Assembly: GCA_002897115.2 (NCBI GenBank) | Contig: BCIH01000011.1 | Span: 586,321 to 650,320 of the forward strand | Reading direction: 5' to 3' | Source of the DNA: Prototheca cutis | Lineage: Eukaryota; Chlorophyta; Trebouxiophyceae; Chlorellales; Chlorellaceae | Length of the DNA: 64,000 nt | Part shown: positions 34,944-46,436 of the stretch, piece after piece | Layout: every line of letters begins with the position of its first letter | Position numbering within the stretch: position 1 is the first letter of the stretch | Notes under the pieces: model-generated | The model's input: the letters and a program-made list of their open reading frames with translations, nothing else | The model's database searches: none | Told to the model about the DNA's origin: nothing | Position numbers and translations under genes: made by a program

Positions 34944-35822
34944 ATGGGGAAGTGCGGCAAGGGTACCGGCAGCTTCGGTGAGCCCGGGGATGGGCGTGGG
35001 CGGCCTCTCGGCCACGGAGCTGATAGCGCGGTTTGGCGCACGAGGAGCAGCTCTAACGTCAGTATGTCATATTCTTTGCAGGTCTGCGTCACATTAAGAC
35101 GCACTCCATGTGCCGTCGCTGTGGCCGGAGGGCGTACCACAACCAGAAGGGCGTGTGCGGTGCCTGTGGCTACCCATCTGCCCGCAAGAGGACCTGTAAG
35201 TGCGGCGCGATGCTTTTCTTTTCGATGCGTGACAATGATCTGGATTTTTTTGCAGTGGATAGTGCCCCAGCAGCGAGCCTTTGTATCGCAGGCCTGGGGC
35301 GGGGATGGCGTGCATGGTGCCCTCCCACCCCACCACTGACTGGGGCTTGTGATGCGGCATGCGCTGGGAGAGCCCCTGTGTCATGCCGCACCTCCTTTCC
35401 CAATTCCTGGGCAGTGCGGCATGTCATTCACGGCTGGATGCTGGCTCTGTCTCACCTGCACTCCGCTCCCCCGCTTGCCCACGTGCAGACCAGTGGGGCC
35501 AGAAGGCAATCCGCCGGAAGACCACCGGTACCGGCCGCATGAGGCACCTGAAGCTGGTGTACCGCCGCTTCAAGAACGGCTTCCGGACTGGTGAGCAGCA
35601 GGGCGTGCGGGTGGCAGTTCGACGAGGGGTAGGGAAGAGGCGTGGACTGCTTGCGCTCTGCAGGCTGCTTGTCTGGCTGATGGGGGAGGTGCACTACGGG
35701 AGATGGCATTGCTTTGAGTGCCTGGCACCCTGATCCCTCCACCAGCCTCCCATTGACTCTTTCTTATGACTACCTACGACCACGCTGCAGGCGCTCCCGT
35801 CAACTCGCCGGCGTCGGAGTGA
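34944..35822 (+). CDS. RPL37: cytosolic ribosomal protein eL37
   Basis: Zinc-binding protein of the 60S ribosomal subunit. Four exons join exactly: 34944-34977, 35082-35195, 35489-35590 and 35791-35822, giving 93 residues, the usual length. It reads [12 protein letters not shown], then [56 protein letters not shown], and [20 protein letters not shown]. The CxxC...CxxC zinc ribbon is intact. All introns are GT-AG. The divergent neighbour starts at 34342. Confidence 0.95.
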
Positions 35823-36058
35823 TTTTGTTGCATGTGCTCTCACAGTCATGTAACCTGGTTCCACAATGGATGAGGAACGTAGTGTGTGGGGGGGTTCGGT
35901 CAGGAAAGGGTGCGGTCTTAGGGGTTGGGTCAGCGGGGAGCGGTGGCAACCCTAGGTGGAGATGGCCATGACGGCGGGGAGCAGAGGAAGCGGAGCGGCC
36001 CGCGTTGGAGCCCTCAGTTTGTCTGGCACGACCAGGCCGATGCCCGCACGCCACTCCT

Positions 36059-37206
36059 TCATGCGCCATAAATATCCTGGACCATCTTGGCGTGCACTTG
36101 GTCCTGTGCCTGCTGTGCCCACTGGCGCAGCGCCTGCTCCCGGATTTGCGCCTGCCGGGGGATGGTGGCCTGGCTTTTTTGGGGTGGGTTTTTACCGACA
36201 GGGGCTAGGTATTCCCTTCTCGGGACAGACACAGAACAGGACAGCGCAGTGCAGTAGCAGACAAAACCAAGCCCTGCGGGCCGACCTTGAGCTGCATCGC
36301 AAGTGCCTGCTTCTCCGCCGCCGCTGCGAGGCGCTCCGCGACCCGTTCCGCGCTTTCCCTTTCGGCTGCGGCAGCCGTGGCACGCCGCTCCTCCGCTGCC
36401 GCTGCGCGCTCGGCGAGCCGTTCGGCCAGCCGGGCCTCCACCTGGGCCGCCCGCTCTGCCAGCACCTCGGATAGCAGCACCCGTGACTGGGGGTTCGGTG
36501 CCGCTGCGGGGGTCAAGCGAAGTTTGTCTACGTCCTTTGTAGATCCGGAAATAGCAGGCACGGAGGATGCGCTGGTCAGCCAGTCCATGAGCAGGGCTGG
36601 TGTGTCCATGGCTGTGGAAGGCTCGCAGTAAGGGCCGACCGGGTGAGTGTCGGCCAGGTCATCTGCTCCGTTGCCAGGCGATGGCACCGTGTCCAGTTCC
36701 TGGTCTGGCCGAGTGCTGGGGGCATGGGGAGCCAGTTGCGTCTGGCCACCTCTGGCAAGCGATGGGCGGTGACGAGAGCTGTGGAGATGATCACCTGCAA
36801 GTGCTGCAGTACTCGTGCAGGAATCTTCTACTACAGTCTGAGCACTGGCAGGGACATCAGGGCTGTGCTCCCCAGCGGGGATAGTTTCGTCACTCCCCGA
36901 GCCCTGCCTGACTGCAGACTGGCTCCACCAGCCCAGACTCTTGCTGGGAGCCGTCTCCCAGGCTTCGGCGTCGTGGCGGAGGGAGCGGGGCATGTCTGAG
37001 GAGTTGGGCCAGGGGCTGGGCCCCCCGCCGGATGCTGCCCTGGGCTGGCCTGCTGCCTCCCATCCCGCCCGCTCCTTAAGCCTGGTGTGCAGCGAGACCT
37101 CGCGTTTGAGATCCTCCACATAGGCATCGCGCTCCCGCTGCCTCATCAGCCTCCGATGCTCCACGCTGTGCCCGTGGCCCTTGGACATGTGGGTCCGCCC
37201 AGACAT
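36059..37206 (-). CDS. unrecognised coiled-coil protein
   Basis: Two exons in phase (37206-36286 and 36151-36059) give 337 residues. The N-terminus MSGRTHMSKGHGHSVEHRRL then MRQRERDAYVEDLKREVSLH is basic and helical. The middle is acidic and Ser/Pro/Ala-rich. The C-terminal 90 residues are an Ala/Glu/Arg-rich coiled coil (LAERAAQVEARLAERLAERA...) continuing across the splice site to AQIREQALRQWAQQAQDQVH and ending DIYGA. No enzyme motif is seen. A cytoskeletal, centriolar or scaffold role would be guesswork. Between the two exons is an intron with GT donor at 36285. It is divergent from the 63-residue microprotein gene (324 bases apart). Confidence 0.6.
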
Positions 37207-37530
37207 GGCGACCTCCCTCGCAGCCTTCCCAAGCGGACAAGATGGCAAAATCTAAATATTCATACGTGTATTTGTGGATTAGGCTGGATGAGGCGGGGNG
37301 GAATATGGAGCTTCCACGTTATTTTGGGCGTCATCTCCTGGATGTCTGGGGTGTTCTGGCCTGGATGGTGGTCCCGAAAACGACGACTCGACGGGCTCCG
37401 CGGGGCGGATGGCCGCTCCCCGAGCTGAGAACCAGGCTGGCCGTTCGCACAAAGGGCTAAAGATCCGGCAATCCTTTACAAAACAACTTTCATCTTGTGA
37501 AGGCGTTGTTTCAGTCTTGAAGGCGGCAGC

Positions 37531-38181
37531 ATGGTGAGTGTGGGGGTGTGCTTGTATGGCGTGGTGGGAGTGCAGGTCGGGAGGGTCCCCACCGAACACC
37601 AAAGCTCACCGGAGCCCGACCGTAGTGTCCGCCGCGCATCGCGATGCAGGCTTTGATTGGACGGTTCCTTGCTTTCGGTGGAGGCATCATCTTCTTCACC
37701 GCGGCCCTGAAGTCGGTGGACACCTTGAGCGCCTACCTTGAGGAGGGGTGCGTTTATGGATTGGTTGGGCGTGGCAGTGAATAACGGCATGCAAGGGACC
37801 TTTCATCATGGCATGCGTTTCTCCGAGGCTGTTGCAGCGAGGCTTTTGACCGTGCACTGCACCTAGGGGGCCCCTGAGTGGCAGCATTCCTTGCTAAACA
37901 CATCCCCCACGTCTCTTGCAGCCGATTTGAGAGGACGCAGGAGAGGTTGCTGAAGCAACGAGCGGAGCAGGTGTGTCCATGGTGTGGATTTGGAACACTG
38001 GCATGTTGAGATGATGAGGGATGCTTGCCTTTGGCCTGATGTGTGCTATGACCTGGGCAGGAAGGGCAGGGGGCTGTCCTGTGAACTGAGGCATTGCAAG
38101 GGGATTGTTTTCATGTCGCCCCGTTCATTTGCATGCCAGGAGTACAACAAGCTGATTGCGGAGCAAAAGGCGGCATCATGA
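37531..38181 (+). CDS. 63-residue single-pass membrane microprotein
   Basis: Four exons: 37531-37533 (only the ATG), 37650-37747, 37922-37970 and 38140-38181; all splice sites are GT-AG and phases fit exactly. The product starts MALIGRFLAFGGGIIFFTAA, a single hydrophobic helix, followed by LKSVDTLSAYLEEG and a highly charged helix (RFERTQERLLKQRAEQEYNK) ending LIAEQKAAS. Topology resembles small accessory subunits of mitochondrial inner-membrane complexes, but no specific family is recognised. The gene would be missed by ordinary ORF calling because its longest exon is 98 bases. It lies between the divergent coiled-coil gene and COQ10. Confidence 0.65.
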
Positions 38182-38677
38182 TTGGCCAGTAGACATGTGC
38201 AGAGGTGTTTGAAGCAGACTCCCCTGGCGGATTGGAAAGAACTGTCGGGCGGCCATCTGAAGGCATCCTGTCACGTTCTGTTATAAACGAAGAAGCCATA
38301 CACAGTCCTTTTGGAAAGTTTGAAGTTCTTGAGCCCATAAGGCAGGGACTGCCATCCTCTTGCATACATGGAACAGGGTTTGGGCCCGAGACCAGGAAAG
38401 CCGAAGCTCTCTGGAATTCACCTCCCCGGAAATTTGCGTCAGATGAAAGGGAGTCCGTCATGCGGTCGCGCATGGCTTTGCAAATGACACTCGATTCCAA
38501 CCAAATCGGCAACCATGCGCTGCTGAGCGGTCCCATCTCTGTTGTGCGGGGCAGGCAGGAGGCTCCAGCGCCGTGTGGACGGCGACCGACCGGAGGACCC
38601 GAGCGAGCCTGGCGAGGAGGCCGTCTGACGAGGGTGTCTTCTTGTGAGCCCCCAGCCCAGCTGGGTAGTGTCTGAGG
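38182..38677. other. intergenic region upstream of COQ10
   Basis: A plus-strand open frame (38205-38675) covers it but has no family resemblance and looks like chance coding. It probably holds the 3' UTR of the microprotein gene and the COQ10 promoter. Confidence 0.4.
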
Positions 38678-39728
38678 ATGCTGCAGGTGGCAGCGTACAG
38701 GGCGTTGTGGCGGGCCGGGCGCTCGCTGGTCGAGGCCACTCCGGGTTCAAGACCGAGCCCTGTGCTGCCGCCCCTCTGCCAGCAGTTGGCAGTACGGACT
38801 TTTATCCAATTTTCCGCCCCGTTCCACCAGCCCACATCCAAAAAGTTCCATGAGAGCAAAGTTCTGCCGTGAGTTGGGTGATTGTGAGATGGTGGGTCCT
38901 GGTGCTTTTGCGCCATTTTGACCTGGGGCACCATTGCTGGTCACACTGCCTGCTCCACCTGACGGTGAACACCCCCCCCCCCCCCCCCCCCCCCAAAAAA
39001 AAATATGTGCAGGTACACGCCTGAGCAGGTGTACGACGTGGTGGCCAATGTGGAAGAGTACAAGGAGTTTGTGCCATGGTGTGTGCGGTCAGTGATTCTG
39101 TCTCGGCCGGCACCCAACCAACTGGAAGCGGAGTTGGAAGTCGGCTTTCAAATGTTTACCGAACGGTGAGAGCCGTGGAGAAGGAGTTTGGACTCGATTT
39201 GGGTGGTTACTTGACTGGTCGTTTCTTGAAGGGAATAGGTTTGTGCTCCTTCTGGGCTGAGTGTGGTGGCTGGCGGGTATTGGGCAAGGCAGCCATCTTT
39301 CGATCGGGGGACACGCGTCTCCCCTGGTCCCTGCATAAACAAGCAGGCACACGTACATTCAACCGGGTATGCATCCACGCCCCTAAATATTCCTCAGGTA
39401 TGTCTCCAAGGTGACATTGGAACCTCACCGACGCATCCATTCAGAGGTTGGGGACAGCACGCTCTTCCAGTACCTGGACAATCGCTGGGAGTTTGCACCT
39501 GGCCCACGCCCCGGCACAGTGACCATCGATTTCCGGGTCGATTTCGAGTTCAAGTCGGCGCTGTACTCACACGTGGCCAACATGTTTTTCAACGAGGTCG
39601 TCACCCGCATGATGGGCGCGCTGGAGGGCCGGTGTGCCGAGCTCTACGGCGGTGCCCCCGTGCGCAGAAGGATCCGGAGGGTCCGGGCCGTCGGCGGCGC
39701 CGCGCCGGCACCCGCACAGGCCCGGTAG
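38678..39728 (+). CDS. COQ10: COQ10 coenzyme Q-binding START-domain protein
   Basis: Mitochondrial coenzyme Q-binding chaperone of the START/polyketide-cyclase fold. Three exons join in phase: 38678-38868, 39013-39165 and 39398-39728, giving 224 residues. The Arg/Ala-rich N-terminus (MLQVAAYRALWRAGRSLVEA) is a likely mitochondrial presequence, followed by RTFIQFSAPFHQPTSKKFHE. The START domain reads YTPEQVYDVVANVEEYKEFV then PWC, QLEAELEVGFQMFTERYVSK, TVTIDFRVDFEFKSALYSHV and ANMFFNEVVTRMMGALEGRC. The order and spacing match COQ10 well. The C-terminus is a basic Ala/Arg tail. The first intron carries a poly-C tract next to its 3' splice site. Confidence 0.9.
38972..38994. repeat. poly-C tract in COQ10 intron 1
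   Basis: 23 C followed by an A-run, directly upstream of the acceptor TGTGCAG at 39006-39012. Confidence 0.85.
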
Positions 39729-40339
39729 CGTGTTGACTGGCAGTGGTGGTGGCACCACGGCCGTAGTACCCCCGGGCCTGCTTGCCGTTGACTGCTTCAT
39801 TCTTTGGTGGAGGAGGGGGAGGGGAGTTGCTGCAGACATGCATGAGGGAGAATGGAACCCCTCTGATATGTCTGGGTTTTTCGATGATACTGCCACGCAG
39901 AGGATGCATGTGTGGGACCAGGAAGAGGAGCCCCGCTCTTGCCTAGCCCTGCCAGACCACACACAATCCCCCCTGCAGGGCCGGGGCTTGCTCGCTTGCA
40001 TGTTCCCCACTTGTCTTCTCAGGCATGGCATTTCCCCCCTGGCATGAATGTGTGCATGTTGTCGTGTGCGGTGCAATGCTATTGAATGAATTCGGTGTAG
40101 GGGTATCGCAGGCAACAGTCGGGCAGGCATCAGTCCACGCAGGCATACACCACAGCGCAGCGTGCAGGCACGGCCACCATAAGTGCTTGGTCTCTCCCGT
40201 GGAACTCGGGCTGGCAGGGCTGCATGTTTTTGTTTTTGTTTTTTTAATTATTTTTATGGGATGGACGGTGTGTGTTTTTGGCACAAAGAGATTTTGAGAG
40301 CAGGGAACATTCCACCCACCCAAACATGAGATCACCTCT
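39729..40339. other. 3' region between convergent COQ10 and branching-enzyme genes
   Basis: No confident exon. Contains an A/T-rich patch (about 40228-40262). The last exon of the branching-enzyme gene may extend into this interval. Confidence 0.4.
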
Positions 40340-43300
40340 GAAAAGTGGTCAACGCTGTGGTCAACACGGCCTTGCCCCCCAAAGCCAACGGCATCAGAGT
40401 CGAGGATTGGCTGGAATTTCCCTGGTCGTGGCGCCGGAATCTGTTTCGAGGTTGTTGATAGTGGTGGTGTAGTAGGAGGTGTTGCATGCATGTCTTGCCT
40501 GGTGGCTGCACGCATTCACCATTCCCACGGCCGGTTGTTCCAAGGGCAGGCCCCCCACCCCAAGTCATTATTACCGCCGTGCCTTGAGGTCGACATAACT
40601 CGTCCCCGGAGACCAGTTGAAGACAAAGAGCAGATCACCGCGCTCTGCCACCAGCAGCTGTCCCAGGGAGTTCATTTTATTGTTTGTGTGTGTGAGTGTG
40701 AGGAAGTTTGAGGGATCCGGCTGGATCCAAATAGTAGTGCTACAGTTCATGCTGCCCGTATGAGCTGGCACACGCCCACTAGGCCGCCCTGCCTCGTCCA
40801 TGAAAGGAATAAACAAACACAAAATTAAAAAAAAAACATCCATTGCACACCTTGCGTCTGTCATCAGCCAAAGTAACCCACTGGTGCTGGGCGGCAATAA
40901 ATCCGTGCTCTTCATCCAGAGACAAGCAAGCCCGGTCCCACGCTCCCAGTCTGGCATAGAGCAGGTCCGGATCGTCGGCCAGCCGCCACTGCCGCCGCGC
41001 GTACTCGTAGCTCCAGCCGTTTCCTTCTCTCGGAAAATCAATCCAGTCTGGGTGACCGAATTCATTGCCCATGAAATTGAGGTAGGCTTCACCCCCCAGG
41101 GCCATGGTCATCAGTCGGATCATCTTGTGCAGCGCGACGCCTCGGTCAATGACAGGTGACCGCGTGCGTTCCAACGCCGACATGCCGCTGTACATCTCCG
41201 CCCCCATCAGCAGAAAGGCTGTCATTTTTCAAGCGGTGTGTGTTTGCTTGTGTCGTGCCGGAAAGTTGCGACTAGAGCTGGGTCATTGGCCGGGTGGGTG
41301 GACTCATCCACCATGAACAAGCAACCCTGTCAACCAGCAGCATACCCCTATCACACCTAGTGTCTGGTCTCCCACGAGCGCTTGGTCGTGACTCTCTACA
41401 TATGCCACGTTCTTCTCGGTGTATCGTCGGCCGCACAGTGCGCCGGCCATGCCCTGCATGCTCCATCGTTCGTCGGGGACGTGTTTCACTGTCCGCACCC
41501 AGTAGTCTGGCTCTCCCATCGCCAGCCGATAGTCAAAGCTGGTGGTCAATTGAATGGTGGGTTGACGAATTGGCTGGTGGGGGCATCTATGTGTATGCAT
41601 GCATGCATGCCTGCATGCCCCTGAGCATCCCTTTGCATTCCACACAGCATAAAAGAAACCATCACATCACACGACACCGCCGCCGCCCCTCACCCGACCC
41701 CGCCCTCGGAGACGGGCCGGCACAGCGTGGGAGCACCAGAGACGTCCTCGGCGATTGTAACCATGCCGGGGAGAATGTCATGCACCAGTTCATTCGCGAG
41801 CATGAGATACACCACCGCATCAATGTTGGTCGCCGGACTGCTTGCAAGAAATGTGTGAGGGGTTGTTTTCGGAGGCTCTCTCTCCAGGAAGAGGAAAGCA
41901 AAGCTGAAGTGTGCGCACTGGGCAAGCAACTCCTGCTCAGTCTCCGCCATACTCAGAGACAGACGGCACAGCGGGGGGGTTCCAGTAAGACCACGACCGC
42001 CAGCAGCCAAGAGGTTGATTGGAAACCCTAAAACCCTCGGCCCAACAAAACTTTCCCACACCTGAAATATTCGGCATAGTTGCCTGTGAATCCTACCCCA
42101 ATGCCATGGTGGTGGTAGAGAATGGAGGTAACGCCGTCGAATCGAAACCCGTCAAACCGGAGCTCTTGCACCCAGTAGGCCAGGTTGGAAAGCAGGAAAC
42201 GCAGCGTTTCGTAGCCGCCATAGTTGAGCAGGCGCGAGTCCCAGTCACGGTGATAGCCCCGTTCGCCAGTCAGGAAATAATTATCTTCCGGTGCCTGCCC
42301 AAAGTCAAAGCCTGGCATAGTGGGTGGCAAGTGGACGGTGACAAGGTGGCTGTGGGACAACTGTTGCTCTTGTGTTGGCGTTGGAGGTTGCAAGCTGCGC
42401 CATCACCCTGTCCCCATGCCGAGCGCTCCATCAAAAAGGAAAGAAGGGTTGCACCCCAACCACTCACCTGCGAGACCATCCAATGTATTGCTGGATATGT
42501 GGGAATGAACGACGTCGAGCAGCACCACGATGCCAAGACCATGGGCAGCATCAACCAGGGACTTGAGGTCTTCTGGTGTGCCACTCCTGCTACTCACTTT
42601 TTTTTTGGGGGGGGGGGGGGGGGGGATTGCCACGGGCAGGGTTCGTAAGTGGAGAGAGCGCGTGCATCAGTGTGTCATCAGGAGGGCCACTGGATTCCTC
42701 TGCTTGCACAGCCCATGACCCCCTTACAACTCCCTCCCTCAAACACCCCCCCCCCAGCTTACCGGCAAAGGAATTGGTCACATGGTACCCAAAGGAGCCA
42801 TAGTATGCATGCTCCTGGATAGCCATCAACTGAATGGCATTGTACCCAGCCCTCTTGATCCGTGGCAGCAGAGAGTCTGCAGCAGGCATGTGTTGCTTGA
42901 CGTGCGTAGGGTTCTCAGAGCTAGGCACAGCAAGCCAGGGCATGCCACGTTGGCTCCCCTGCCAAAACCCACGCTCACGCAGTACATGAACCTGGACTGA
43001 CCTCTAAAATATGAATAGCTGGCCACGTGGCGCTCCTCGCTGCTCATGCCTACGTGCGCCTCGTAGATGCGGAGGGTAGTGGGCAGGTCTGGCCGCGGGT
43101 TGACCCAGACGTGGGGGGCGTCTGGCTGCCAGTGCACGCCTGCGAACCCGGCACCCATGACGCCCTCTGGCACCGTTGCAAACCGGATCCAGGCGGGGAT
43201 GCGGTCCACCCACTCCCCGCCCGGCGTCTGCAACCGGATCTTGACTTGACTGCCATGCGGGATTGCCGGCGCGCCGTTCTTGTCTGTCGGAGCACGTGTG

Positions 43301-43898
43301 TGCGTGGTGGGCATGGGAGCTAGTCTTGGACTTGTTTGGCTTGCTTTTGCATGCAAGGGATCATTCATGATGCAAGGAATTCGAGCATGCAATCGAGGGG
43401 TGGTGACATCAGGTGGGGGCCCCAACATACAGCACCCCCAAAACAGGCACCCACTTCAGCAAACCCCTAGCACCCCATCCTCAAAACAGCAGAGACCCAC
43501 CCACCGTTCGGCAACTCGATGGTCCACACGCCATCAGCCCCGCGGGTCATGGCCTGGCCCTGCCAGCCATTAAAGTCACCAACCAGCTGGGCAGCCTGGG
43601 CTGCCGGCGCCCACTCGCGGTAGACAGTGCCAGTGTCCGTTGCATGGATTCCAAAGTACTCGTAACCCTGCACGTCAATGAGATGGCAGGTGGATACGGG
43701 AGACCCCGACTTCAGACATCCAAACACCCGCCCATAAAGACATGGCCTGTCACACTCACACACCCACCTTGGCAAACTCAACAAGGCTCCCTGCGTGCTT
43801 GATGATGCTGTCCTTGGTCTGGAGGTACTGCTCAACGCGGTACTGCAGGTGCTCCTCATGGCCCTTGAGCAGCGGGTCCACATCCAGGATGGCCTGCG
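40340..43898 (-). CDS. 1,4-alpha-glucan (starch/glycogen) branching enzyme, GH13
   Basis: Makes alpha-1,6 branches in starch or glycogen; plastid location is expected in green algae. Many short exons on the minus strand encode, in order: [40 protein letters not shown] with LVGDFNGW (CBM48); [32 protein letters not shown]; the four GH13 regions [27 protein letters not shown] (nucleophile Asp), [10 protein letters not shown] (acid/base Glu) and [12 protein letters not shown]; and [21 protein letters not shown]-terminal exons give [20 protein letters not shown] and [20 protein letters not shown] (near 40340). All catalytic residues are visible. The transit-peptide end upstream of 43898 and the exact 3' end were not resolved; a coding-looking piece near 44070-44000 may belong to the N-terminus. 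Confidence 0.85.
42607..42625. repeat. poly-G tract in branching-enzyme intron
   Basis: 19 G after a T run; on the coding strand a poly-C/poly-A stretch close to the acceptor of the exon encoding [20 protein letters not shown]. Confidence 0.85.
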
Positions 43899-44704
43899 TC
43901 GGGGTCAAACAGAATTCAGGTCTGGGTCGTTGCAGGGGGCCGGCATCGGGGAACAGATGATGGTGGCACGCTGTTCTGAGTGCTGTTGGGAGGGCCCCAC
44001 TTCACTGGATCGCCAGGCAGCCGTCCAGTTCAGGGCTGCTTTTTGGCCAAACTCCATCCAGTCACGCTCCCAGCCGGCAGTACAAATCGCACCAAGTGGC
44101 GGTGTGACATCGCCCCTGCTTCTAGAGGCGCTGCAGGGATCCGGAAGCGGGGTACCGGCTTGCGGAGGCCCAGGGCCCCGCGTGGGGGTGCCAGCCACAC
44201 ACGCAGGAACCTGGCTCGGTTCGCTGTCGATGCGGGACAAAGCAATCCAGGTTCCCAGGCTGGGGTAGTTTGTATCGGCATAAACCCAACACGAGAGTAA
44301 AGGGTGCGCTGGTGGCTCGAAGGAAGGAAGACGGTCGCCTGAGCCCACCGGGGCTCTGAATGTCGAATGGAGCTGGGGCTCACCTCAACATCGATCCGTT
44401 CCTTTGCGTGGCTCTAAACCCCCGTCCTTTGGCAAATGATACATGTATTTATTGCATATGGCACCGTATGATGTCTTTGCAACAGGCGGCGACGACAGTA
44501 CGAAGAGCTTGGTTTGGCGCATGGGGGTTCTGAACTCCCGTTCCGGAACAAATCGAGACCAGTTTCTCGTCATTCTCGTTTCGTGCATCACCATGTTCTG
44601 CACTCCAGGCCCCCAACCCATCAGAGGCATTGCCGGTGAGCAAGGAAAGACGAATCATAGCCGTGGCACTTGCACGGATCGTTTTGAGGCTGCAGAGGCC
44701 GTCC

Positions 44705-45857
44705 ATGCGCCTTTGTACAGCCACAGTCGCCAGCATGACAAAGTCGCTCCCCGCTGTCGCGGACGGTCAGCGTCCCCCGGCCATCATCTCGCCCTCCATC
44801 CTCTCCGCGGATTTTGCCAAGCTTGCCGATGAGAGCAATAAGATCCTGGAGTGGGGCGCCGACTGGCTGCACGTCGATGTCATGGTGGGGTTGAGGGACG
44901 AGTAGTCGTGTGTGGGGGTGGCCTCCCGCAGGCGCCCAGGGGCGGTGGGCTGCATGTGGGATTGCTGGGGACGCACCCTTCTCCCCGAAGAAACCATGGC
45001 ACCGGGTCTTGGGTCGTAATCCCGCGAGCCCTATCCGCATGCTGGCGCACGCCGTGCCTGACAATGGCCTAGGCATGAGCTTGGGGGTTGGGATTTCCAA
45101 GAGGACTGCCTTGGCTGCCTGCGTGGGGCCAGTTGCGACACGTGAGACTAGTCTGCCTCAGCCTCCAACCCTTTCCCCTTCTTTTCCTGTCCTGAGCAGC
45201 AATGAATGGCACCCACTGAAATGAAGCAAACACGAAACATTCAACTAAACACCTGTGCAGGATGGCCACTTTGTGCCCAACCTGACGCTGGGTCCCCCCA
45301 TCGTCAAGTCGCTGCGGGCGCACACCGACGGTTTCCTGGACTGCCACCTGATGGTGAGCTGCCCCGCACAGTGGGTCAAGGACTTTGCTGCCGCAGGGGC
45401 CGACATGTACACTTTTCACCTGGAGGCCGTCGACGCGGGGGCACAGGCGGGCAGCCCCGCCAACCCAGAGGTCCTGTCGCTGATCGAGGCCATCCACGGC
45501 GCGGGCATGCTCGCGGGCATCACCATCAAGCCCGGGACAGCTGTCGAGGCCCTGGAGCCCTACGTTGAAAAGATAGACATGGTGCTGGTCATGACCGTGG
45601 AGCCCGGGTTTGGCGGGCAAAAATTCATGCCGGAAATGATGGACAAGGTGCGGTGGCTGCGTCAGCGGCGGCCGGGTCTGTTCATCGAGGTGGACGGTGG
45701 CCTGGGCCCCAGCACCATCGACGTCGCGGCGGCCGCAGGTGCAAACGTTATCGTCGCCGGTTCGGCCGTGTTTGGAGCGGAGCGACCGGGTGATGTCATC
45801 GCACAGCTCCGGCAATCCGTCGAGCGGGGCGGGGCAGCTGCCGTGGCGAGTGCGTGA
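44705..45857 (+). CDS. RPE: ribulose-phosphate 3-epimerase
   Basis: Interconverts ribulose 5-phosphate and xylulose 5-phosphate in the pentose phosphate and Calvin cycles. Two exons join in phase: 44705-44884 and 45261-45857, giving 258 residues. The TIM-barrel signatures are [17 protein letters not shown], the split metal/catalytic motif [26 protein letters not shown] (His), [13 protein letters not shown] and [15 protein letters not shown] (catalytic Asp). The about 25 residues before ISPSIL ([20 protein letters not shown]) make only a short extension, so plastid versus cytosolic location is open. An in-frame ATG at 44735 is a possible alternative start. The gene is divergent from the branching-enzyme gene. 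Confidence 0.92.
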
Positions 45858-46436
45858 GGAACCAACCATCTGTTTCCGGAAAATGCCCAGGCCAGCGACG
45901 CAGTTGTCAAGCCGTGGACAATTCTTCTCGTGCCGCTGTGGTTCCTGCCCTCACGGTCAGACCCATGCAGCCATCCCTCAGCTTCCGTTTCCCCAACTCA
46001 GATCATCCCTTTTGTTTTTGCGCAGCCATCACTCCCCCTTGCTGTCGAATCTCGCGCGCTGCATCTCACACAAGCAAGCAAAGGAGGGCGGGGGTCGGCC
46101 GGTTGCCCTGCAGCCAGCACTCGCACGCGGTCAAGCTCTGATCAAAAAGAGGGCCCGATCTGGTGTCAACCGGGGTCCAGGACAAAGAGGCGGACGCGAG
46201 AGGGAGAGCGGTAAGTTGGTCGCTTTGGAAAGCAGGAAAGAACGAAAAGACGCATGTGTGTGTGCGCCATCAATGCAAAAGAAGCAGCACGAAAGACGGA
46301 GATGGGTGGGTTCATCTCGTTCGGTCAACCAACTGGAAGTTGCTCGGTTACGTGTTCATGTGGGTGAACGAATGCAGTCCCCACCACCACGCCAGCAGCA
46401 CAAACAATTGACCTCAGAGATTTTCTTGTTTTCCAT
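45858..46436. other. 3' region between convergent RPE and AAAP genes
   Basis: No gene seen; presumably 3' UTRs of both neighbours. Confidence 0.5.

Noticed and set aside
38205..38675. 156-codon plus-strand ORF before COQ10
   Set aside because: Composition and lack of similarity suggest chance; COQ10 begins with its own ATG at 38678 in another frame.
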